Of a DNA stretch of 64,000 nucleotides, positions 56,345 through 64,000 are shown piece by piece; the stretch's first letter is position 1; each line of letters starts with the position of its first letter. The notes beneath the pieces were generated by a model that was not told where the DNA came from, made no database searches, and was given only the letters and a program-made list of their open reading frames with translations. The translations under genes and the position numbers were made by a program. The DNA lies in assembly GCA_022495995.1 (NCBI GenBank), contig JAFEMH010001458.1, positions 248,001 through 312,000 on the forward strand. The letters are read 5' to 3'. The DNA comes from Adenophora triphylla var. japonica (taxonomy: Eukaryota; Streptophyta; Magnoliopsida; Asterales; Campanulaceae).

Positions 56345-58460
56345 ATGGAGTTAGAGCGATTGACTCTTGCTCCGACCACTCTTGACGGCGGCGGTGACCT
56401 TGACGTCCCTCCTCCTAACGGCGGCGATGACGGTAACAGGGCTCCGAGACTGCCGCGATGGACGCGTCAAGAAATTCTGGTTCTCATTCAAGGTAAAAGA
56501 GTGGCAGAGAACCGGGTTCGTCGTGGACGGACAGCCGGTCTCGCTTTTGGGTCGGGACAGGTGGAACCCAAGTGGGCTTCGGTATCTTCTTACTGTAAAC
56601 GCCACGGTGTGAACAGGGGCCCGGTTCAGTGCCGGAAGAGATGGAGCAATCTCGCTGGAGATTACAAAAAGATTAAAGAATGGGAAACTGGAATTAGGGA
56701 AGAAACGGAATCGTTTTGGGTCATGAGGAATGATTTAAGGAGAGAAAGAAAATTACCCGGATTCTTTGACAGGGAAGTGTATGATATACTAGACGGAGGT
56801 GCAGCGGCAGTGGGTCCCACGGTGTTGGCCTTGGCACTTGCACCGGCGGTGATGGAAGAAGCAGAGATTGAGACTAAATCTGTGTTCGATAGTGGAAGGA
56901 GTGCGGCAGCGGAAGATGGGCTGTTTTCAGATTTTGAGCAGTCAGGCCAAGATGAGGTTGTGGGTAATCGGGAACCGGAGAAAGAAAAGGAAAAAGAGGT
57001 TCCTTCAACCACTTTACCTGCTCCTGTTCCAATTTCAGGTCTTTATTTTACTTTTATAAACTTCCCACAATTTATTTAGAAAATGTATTTCTCATATTCA
57101 CTGATTTGATAACTACTCTGACTGTATGTGTTTATGATTCTTTGATCTTACAAGTGAAGTAATTTGATTACGATTCATCGCCGTTTGATTGAATTTTCTT
57201 TATTTTGCAGAGAAACAGTATCAACCAAATTCCAGAGAGACTCAAACAACAGCTCAAGGTAAGATTAAGATTCCGATAGTATTCATATTCTAAAATTGCG
57301 GTGCTTTAATGAATGAATGCCACATTTATATAGAAAAATGAGACCACCGGAAAGGATCAGACTTCTAACATGCGCTTATTAGTAGTGAGGTCTTATGATT
57401 TTTATTTTGTTTCTCTCAGCAATGTGGATTATCTAGTTCTTGGCTGAGTTACTTGTTCCCGGGCTTTATTTAGTTTTAGCTGCGATTTTCTTGCACTTGT
57501 ACGTCTAGTAAAGTCATAATTTTGAAACATATGTAATTGCAATAAGCTCCTAAATTCAGTGTTCATCCAACATAAAGGGTACTGCATATTGCTTTCTGTC
57601 AATGACAAGCATAATTGGTCTTTGTAATGCAAACTTGATCTGCTAGGGTAATATGAGTGGTCAATATATTAATCATGAATCTAAGTTTTATGTTTTAACT
57701 AGAAGATGTGCAAACTTGACCCTCTACACAAGGGGGTCAAGTGACCCCCTTCCCTATAAGGTGGCTTCGCCACCACATTCTGGCATCTATTAAATATCAA
57801 TAGAAAGAGCCCACAACCTTGGCATAGTGCGTAGGGATACTTGTATGGTGAAGGTAATATTATCGTCTTGATTGGCTCATGAGTTGTGAGTCGTGACTCA
57901 TTTTCTTTCGCTATGTCATTGTTGCTGTTGTAGTTTTTTGTTTGTGATTCCTTCGTCGTCCTCTTTTCTTTTGGTTGGTGTATGATACATTGATACCCTG
58001 ATGAAGGATGGTTATTTTAAACTTGAAACGTCCTAGTCTCTGAGACACCCTGTGTTGTGTGGCTTTTTGGTCCCTGGGTTCTTTTTTTGTGTGGTGGTTG
58101 TGGGGGGGTGCTTGGGACCCCCATTATGTGACAGCCTAGCCTAGTCAATGTTTGCTACAAACATAATTGGATTTTGCTGCAGGCACAACAGAAGATAAAC
58201 AATCTCACCCAAACCCTGATACTCAAGAAGGGCGAAAGCGGAAGAGATTTGCAACAGAGGCAACAGACGAGGACAGATCTCTTCAGAACCATTTGATTGA
58301 AGCAATGGAACGGAATGGCAGACTGCTCAGCTCCCAACTCGAAGCTCAAAATGCCAATTTCCAGTTGGACAGAGAGCAAAGGAAAGATCATGTGAATAGC
58401 CTCATTTCAGTACTTAATAAGCTTGCTGACGCTATGGGCCGAATTGCTGACAAGCTATAG
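56345..58460 (+). CDS. ASR3: Trihelix transcription factor, ASR3-like
   Basis: Predicted nuclear DNA-binding regulator of the plant trihelix (GT) family; Arabidopsis ASR3 is a repressor of immune gene expression. Exons 56345-57038, 57211-57258 and 58183-58460 join through phase-1 GT-AG introns to 1020 nt (339 aa). The Myb/SANT-like trihelix domain runs about residues 36-140, with PRWTRQEILVLIQGKR, WASVSSYCKRHG, CRKRWSNLAGDYKKIKEWE and LPGFFDREVYDI, a near match to ASR3 as I remember it. LALAL near residue 160 fits an LxLxL (EAR-type) repression motif. The C-terminus has a basic RKRKRF stretch and a leucine-patterned helix ending KLADAMGRIADKL, likely for dimerisation. No frameshift was seen. 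The second intron holds a hAT-like fragment at 57711-57775. Confidence 0.93.
57711..57775. mobile_element. Fragment of the hAT-like MITE family
   Basis: GGGGGTCAAGTGACCCCCTT followed by CCCTATAAGGTGGCTTCGCC matches the right part of the MITE at 30138-30374. Its left part is missing or unrecognisable. Confidence 0.65.
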
Positions 58461-59160
58461 TGACATACCACCCTCCTCTAAGTTTTAGTGTACATAACAA
58501 AGGTTCAATCTGATTTCCTTGGATTGTAGCGGAGGCTGAAGAATATTTGATATAGATTCGGGTTCAAATTGGTCACATTATATACATATTTTTCTTTTAT
58601 GGGTCATTGAGGGTATAGGTTTATACACAGATAAATAAACTATGATTATGGAAGAGGATGTAAGCTTTCTTTATTTATATGAATTTAATTGGAGTTGGTA
58701 TGAAAGTCTTGTCAACTTTGTATATTTCTTCTATCATTTAATTTGATTTAATGAGCTGGTGGTTTCAAAGATACTTAGCTGGTTTTGTATTAACTGGTTA
58801 CTGGGTCTGGTCTGGTCTGGTCTGGGCTGCGCTGGTAGGCACATATACACTCGTATTGTGCTTACAGCAGAGCAACTGATGAACGCGCGTGCTTACAGCA
58901 GAGCAACTGATGAACGTGCGCGCGCACACACACAAATCAACAGATTTCAGGCTCTATTGCACAGAAGCATGCCATGATTTTATCGTTTAACTCAACAGAT
59001 CATGAAAATTATCATAGGGAGGAAAAGATGGTGATACAGTACCTTAAAGAAGAAAACGAACCCAGTGTAACTTAATGTGACAAATAACTCCAGGTAAATA
59101 TTCATATCAGAAGTAGAACAACAACAAAAAAAAAAAAGAGTTTTTTCTTCAAATGATGCA
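58461..59160. other. Convergent 3' region between ASR3-like and TSSC4-like genes
   Basis: It must hold both 3' UTRs. 58803-58826 is a short (GGTCT)n run. 58858-58918 holds two copies of a 31-bp repeat (GTGCTTACAGCAGAGCAACT...), followed by a (CA)n tract. No other gene. Confidence 0.6.
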
Positions 59161-62100
59161 TCAAGAACTACTCTCTTCAACACCTGACTTGATTCGATAA
59201 CAGCGGCCCGCCTTTTGGAAAGTAGCATTTGTGCAAGTAGCAGCTGTATCTTCTTCCATAGCACTAACTTCATCAACTTGGACCTTCATAGCTACTGCTT
59301 GAGTCACGGACTGGTTCGACTTCCCATCAGTGCTACCATCTATTTGTTTACAATCAGTTGCCTTTTTCCTTGGTATAAAAACCACTGATTTTTGCCCTGC
59401 AGATATACCTTCTGACTTATTCTCCAATGCAGTGGCACTAGACCTTTTAACATGCCCAAGAAGATCCATACAGGCTCGGATATTGGACTCTTCATTAATG
59501 TCGCTAGAATCAAAACTATATCGGGTGTACTTGGAAGGGTTCAAAAGGTAATCTGGAACTTTAATTCTGACAGAGGTAGAATCCTCATCTTGACCTTTTG
59601 TTCCTGCTGAAGATGGGCCTGCCAAGGTCTCTTCATGTTTCTCAGAGGGCTCTACATATTTATCCTGGCCAATGGAAATAAATTTGACACGTTTTGACGA
59701 CTTCACTGCTGTATCGCTTTTCCTTTTCAGTATGGGCTTCACTTCGGTACCATCTTCACGTTCTATGAGACGAGGCTCCTGCGCTTTGAGCAAAGATTCA
59801 TCACGAATCGGGTTAGACCCATTTTTCCCTATGATTGTTGGGTCTGTCTCATCTTTGTCCAGCCTAATATTTGCTGCATAATTATTTGACTGAAAATCCT
59901 CAGTGGAATCATCTACTGAAGTGGGAAGTACATTGTGGGAATTCAAATATGGCCCATGATCAGTAACATCCTTCATATACACGCGATCACCAGCATTCTC
60001 CCGCCCCTCTGCCATTTTGTCATATGCATCTTCCTCTTCCTACATGATAGATATCAAAACAAAACCCTTTTTGAGTCAGTATTTCAAAACAAAAACTAGA
60101 AGTTTTTTCTTGTCATGCTATGCTGGCCTGGCATACACTCCCAAACTTAAAATTTACCTTTCTGGAAAATCAATGAAACCAATTAACAACAAACGAAAAA
60201 CACTAGCAACAACAAAGCCTTAATCCAAAATTGATTTGGGGTCGGCTAATGTGAATCGATGTATAGACTCGTCAATTAAGAGAGGGGAAAAAATGAAAAG
60301 GTGGTTAATAATAATAATGATAATATCATTTCTTAGTTAAATGTTGAGGGCACATATTATACATGGAAAATTGAATTATACGGTCTTATTCTTATAATAA
60401 AATACTTCAACTCAATTGACTGAGAGAGATGGCATGCACAGTCATGCATGGATAATAGATGCTTACTTAGCCATGGAGCAAGTTATACAGGAAACCACAA
60501 TGTGAATTGTTGGAGGTAGTTGTACAAGAACCAGAAACGATATAGAAGTACCGTAGAATAAATATGTAAGCCCAGTATTTTTTTTGGAAATAGATATTAC
60601 AGACACTAAGTACACTAGTGTTAGAGATATCATAGCATCGTTTGTTCACTATATATCTATGCATGCATCGGATGGTTCCAGATCCATGCCCAAACCTATA
60701 GCTTGAGATTCATTTTTGAGTCATATCAAATCTTTAGGGCTGCTTAGAATATATATATACTCCCTCCGTTGCACAATAATATGCAAAAAGTCACCTTTTG
60801 GGCATCCCACAACAATCAACAAAGTCCCAAAAAGGAAACCTTCTATTACTCCTCAAATAATGGGACCCACTTGTCATACAACAATTACCCACTTACTATT
60901 TCCTACCCGACTTTCTCTCTCCTACATTCTACCCTTATGGTGGGGATCTGTGTTACCCGGACTTGCCATTTTTGGCGTCATACCAGTGTCGACACGACAC
61001 GATAAGGACACTGGTATGAAATCCGGCGCGGATACGAAAAATTTCCATCAGACACAGCAAATAGAAGGAACAGCAAAATGATTATACAAAGGAGAAGGAG
61101 GAAGTGAAGACTGACCTGAATTTGTTGTTCCAGGCGCCGGAGAGTTCGAAATTGCCGGAGGTGGTGGGTTTGAATTGCCGGAGTGTTGGAACTTGAGATC
61201 GACCGGAGCTCCATCGTAGAAAACATTGACGAATCTTGACGGCGTAAGGGAAGGGATGGCTTGGGAAGAAGGGTCGCGGTCGCGGGTCGCCGTGAATTGT
61301 GTGAGAGACGGAGAAGTGGAGGCGTTTGTGTTTGTGTGTGTGTGAGAGAGAGAGAGAGGAAGAGAGAGAGAGGGGGGATCAGACGATCAATGAAGGGGAA
61401 ATGGGAAAAGTAAGAAAGAGAGAGAAAATAAAAGAATAGGGTTTGGTTAAATGGAATGGGTTTTGTGTTTTGGGTTTGGGCTTTGGGATTTGGTTTGGGC
61501 CTTGGGGTTATAGAGAGAAATAACATCTTAAAGCTGATAGACTGAGGGCTTTAAATTTGCTTGTTTATTTGATGAAAAAAAAATGTTATTTACTTATTTT
61601 CATGTTATTTAAGACTTTTTGCTTAATTTGATTTTTGATAGTTATCTGAATGTATGAACTCAATGTTATTTTTCTTGATATGAACTCAAGAGTATTTTGG
61701 TAATTATCGTATCCCATCCCGTACCCGTGTCTTTATTACCGTATCCCGTATCCGTGTCCAAATTTAGGATGGTGTCCCGGTGTCCAAAATTATTAAGAAA
61801 ATTGTATCCGACACTAGGATCCGTGTCCGTGTCGGATCCCGGATACCGTGTCCGGGTAACATAGGTGGGGATCCTTCCCTTGGACCTCGCTATGCGGGGA
61901 TGCTTCGTGCACCGGGCTGCCCTTTTTTTTTCTTGTGCCAAGCCCATTTGTGCATATTATTGTAAGACATAGGGATTTATTTATTTTTGATAGAAAAAGA
62001 AGCTTAGAATATAATATAACATTCTGTATGAAATTCTTCTATAAAGAGCCTCTATCTTTGTAAATATTAAAGGTTGATAAGATGAATAATACTAGCAATT

Positions 62101-63269
62101 GGACACAACTTATCTTACATTTAATAAAGGAATGTTGAAAAGCATAAGATCGACTCACTCATATGAATGATTGCATCCGGCACATTGTATTGAGCTGAGT
62201 GAGACTTTTTACTTGTAGCCAGAAGGGTGCTAGAGTAAAATATTTGATATCGTCTTGACTAGGTCAAGATGGGATCGAATTAAAAAATGGGCCGATATGA
62301 TCTTGATATCATAATAGCATGGGTACTATTCAGGATATGAGAACTCATTTAGACATTTGAAGAGCGAAATAATGAGATCTTGGGTTAAGCCCTGATGATG
62401 TTCGTTATTGAGATTGCATCTAAGCTAAAATCCTTACGGTGCTAATGACCTAATGAGTGGCGAACACAAATAAGGTTTTTTCTTTACATAAAAAGACAAC
62501 CGCTTTAGCATGTGTTTCATATCACGTGTATCAAAACAACCAACAAGGATGAGTTAGTAAATCCCTGCTCCCTCATTGTACCAATCTTTTCAAGGCATGT
62601 CAAGCCCTCGCTTTGTACTCATTTGCAACTTTGGACTATATAATTTAGTGAAGATGTCCCTACTTTAGCTTGTTGCCTTTGTTTTTTCATGGCAGAACAT
62701 ACTCTAAGGGACATGACTTAGAAAAAAATAGCTCTAAATTAAAGCAATATATGTGCATAAGGAAACATACAGGTTGCAATCTTAAATCTACATGTATTCA
62801 AACTCGTCCCTAACGCCAAACAGATAGCTAAAATGCCAGCCAATAACAATAAAAAAGGAATCAGTGAATAATATTTTCATACCTCATTATCGAGAGTGCA
62901 ATCCAAGCCAATCGAAGAACGAATATTCCATTCCTCCTCCTCATCATCATCATTCCCACCTTTACCTTTAGACCCGCTTTCAAATTGATCTTCGTCGTCT
63001 TCATCGTCGCTTGGATCTTCAAGCTTATTACGAGATCTTTTAGCAGTTACCTTGCGATCCTTGAAAAACAATCCTTGGAAGGAGGAAGAACAGGGGGTTT
63101 CGTCGTCTCGGTCGGGGTTATCCTTTCGGCGATTCCACTGTTGGCGCTCGACCTCATCGTCGGTCAGGGACCACAACGGGGCCATGGAGGGTGAGGGTGA
63201 GGATGAGGATTGTGACGAAGAAAGAGATCCAAAGATTTTATCAACTCTGCCTTTGAAGCTGTCTTCCAT
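59161..63269 (-). CDS. TSSC4-family protein (U5 snRNP assembly factor-like)
   Basis: Two exons, 63269-62883 and 60039-59161, join in phase 0 (…LDNE|EEEDAYDK…) to give 421 aa. The first exon reads RVDKIFGSL and LWSLTDDEVERQQWNRR, then an acidic stretch and WNIRSSIGLDCTLDNE; the second gives KMAEGRENAGDRVYMKDVTD and the conserved VPDYLLNPSKYTRYSF box. Human TSSC4 carries a comparable VPDYxxHPxxWTxYS box and acts as a U5 snRNP/tri-snRNP assembly chaperone. The plant role is inferred from that. The protein is mostly disordered and acidic or Lys-rich, with an LKRKSDTAVKSSKRVKF basic patch that may be a nuclear signal. The intron (2843 bp) contains a Stowaway piece, a Pack-MULE, and SINE and LINE tails. 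Confidence 0.86.
60206..60330 (-). mobile_element. RTE LINE 3' tail
   Basis: CAACAACAAAGCCTTAATCC and GGGTCGGCTAATGTGAATC are the reverse complement of the LINE tail seen at 32560-32610. Only the tail region is recognised. It lies in the TSSC4 intron. Confidence 0.7.
60760..60930. mobile_element. Truncated Stowaway MITE
   Basis: The left end CTCCCTCCGTTGCACAATAA and the usual inner CTTTCTCTCTCCTACATT are present. The right half is missing; the sequence runs into the SINE-like tail that holds the MULE. Confidence 0.75.
60949..61863 (-). mobile_element. Pack-MULE with captured first exon
   Basis: Inverted ends are TGTGTTACCCGGAC and GTCCGGGTAACATA. A perfect 10-bp duplication GGTGGGGATC flanks it (60939-60948 and 61864-61873); Mutator elements make 9-10 bp. 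Subterminal parts are rich in GTGTCC/GGACAC repeats. The middle (61090-61550) is non-transposon sequence that looks like the 5' end of a plant gene on the minus strand. It sits in the TSSC4 intron. No transposase. Confidence 0.85.
61116..61226 (-). pseudogene. Captured exon of an unidentified gene in the Pack-MULE
   Basis: After a CT/GT-rich leader-like stretch (61270-61400), the frame opens MFSTMELRSISSSNTPAIQT and ends RRLEQQIQ at a good donor (CAG|GTCAGT). I do not recognise the source protein. The open frame after the donor belongs to intron and transposon end. The donor phase is 0, the same as TSSC4 exon 2 downstream on this strand, so a spliced fusion is possible on paper. Confidence 0.6.
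61864..61935 (+). mobile_element. SINE-like 3' tail (Au-type look)
   Basis: TTGGACCTCGCTATGCGGGG and TGCTTCGTGCACCGGGCTGC followed by a T-run resemble the 3' end of Au-type plant SINEs. The 5' tRNA-like half is absent. The MULE inserted at its GGTGGGGATC. Confidence 0.45.
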
Positions 63270-64000
63270 GGAATTATAATTTTGTGCAGACAGGATTCAG
63301 GAACTTACAGTTGAGAGGGTTTGGTTTTGTTTTGTTTTGAGCCTCTTCTTAAAAGGAATTGTTATTCACCTGAATACTCTCTTAATTCATTTTTTTTTCG
63401 AAAATGCCATGACATGACTATACTACCCTTCATTTATATCCGTAATTGTAATTGAATTTCTTCAACATTATTATCTATTATTAAATGCACCCGTGCAATA
63501 TTAAATTCCTCTTTCTCTTTCGTCTACCTATTAAATTTTCACATTCCCTAAATTTTCATCTCCCTTATACCATACAAACTTACATTTCTTACTTTCCCCC
63601 CGACCTCCATTACCGGTAAAAAGAAAACTATAATATGCGTGATAAGAGAATGGATAATGGATTTGATATTGTAATTGGTCGATCTAAGAATGTAAAAGAC
63701 TTTATTGAAATCCTTGAATCATGTGAGAATGAATATATATTTCAAATTAAATCAAAATACATTAAAACAAACCGTCAAACAAGTTAAGAATTAAATAAGT
63801 TAAACAATATTCAAATTTAATAGATATGACTAGGACGAAAAGTCAAAAGCCAACGAATTACATAAGTTAACCTATAATCGGTTGTTTGCCTATGAAAAAA
63901 TTAATATTCATTTTTGAATCCTTTACCGCCCTGGTATGTCCTCGGGTGTCCTTGAATTTGCAATTCTTCAATTTCTTTTCTATCAAACATATAGTTGGTC
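63270..64000. promoter_or_regulatory. Upstream region of the TSSC4-like gene
   Basis: This is the sequence 5' of the minus-strand TSSC4-like start codon. It has a GTTTTGTTTTGTTTTGA run near 63325 and is then AT-rich without recognisable genes to the window edge. No specific element can be assigned. Confidence 0.45.

Noticed and set aside
60978..61526. 182-codon minus-strand ORF as a full gene
   Set aside because: Only ~37 codons up to the GTCAGT donor look like an exon; the rest is leader, intron and transposon end within the Pack-MULE.
61666..61947. Minus-strand ORF with TDTDPS/DTDTGYG repeats
   Set aside because: It is a translation of GTGTCC-type subterminal repeats of the MULE.

Overview
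This window is plant nuclear DNA, most likely from a eudicot. It is AT-rich and dense in transposons, and it carries three intron-bearing plant genes. Coding exons are a small fraction of the 64 kb. No prokaryotic, organellar or viral gene set and no CRISPR array was seen.

Genes. (1) 30672-49846 (+): an intact 14-exon SUVH4/KRYPTONITE-type histone H3K9 methyltransferase. Its SRA, pre-SET, SET and post-SET modules are all present, and the exon phases close into an 837-aa frame. One intron appears to use a GC-AG boundary. (2) 56345-58460 (+): a three-exon trihelix transcription factor of the ASR3 type (339 aa). (3) 63269-59161 (-): a two-exon TSSC4-family protein (421 aa), a predicted U5 snRNP/splicing assembly factor. 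It converges on the ASR3-like gene. Its single 2.8-kb intron hosts a MULE carrying a captured first exon.

Layout. 1-9083 is a four-copy tandem array of a ~1.95-kb AT-rich unit, with a 1.69-kb Helitron in the third copy; the other copies give the empty site. 10760-11795 is a tiny LTR retrotransposon with 5-bp target duplications and a rearranged, hairpin-forming 5' LTR. 13081-15925 is a nest: Stowaway MITE, then a Harbinger-like element, split by a Helitron that carries pieces of a HAD-family pyrimidine 5'-nucleotidase gene and a foldback MITE. 16962-20791 is a MULE-like element with ~280-bp inverted termini and an LTR-like insert. 20819-21125 looks like a CACTA terminus. 21193-23203 is flanked by 10-bp direct repeats and is full of short palindromic repeats. 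25080-28531 is a non-autonomous LTR retrotransposon whose 3' LTR is interrupted by a second copy of the Harbinger-like element. The SUVH4 introns hold RTE-type LINE fragments, many Stowaway MITEs, hAT-like MITEs and a tRNA-derived SINE. 49847-56344 is intergenic, with microsatellites, four Stowaway copies, a 51-bp minisatellite and Helitron ends.

The three genes have no obvious shared pathway: one acts in chromatin silencing, one in transcription and one in splicing-complex assembly. Several insertions have internal controls in the window: the tandem array, the paired LTRs, and the two copies of the Harbinger-like family. Exact empty sites can therefore be read without an external reference. 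Family calls rest on recognised motifs from memory, and no search or alignment was run.
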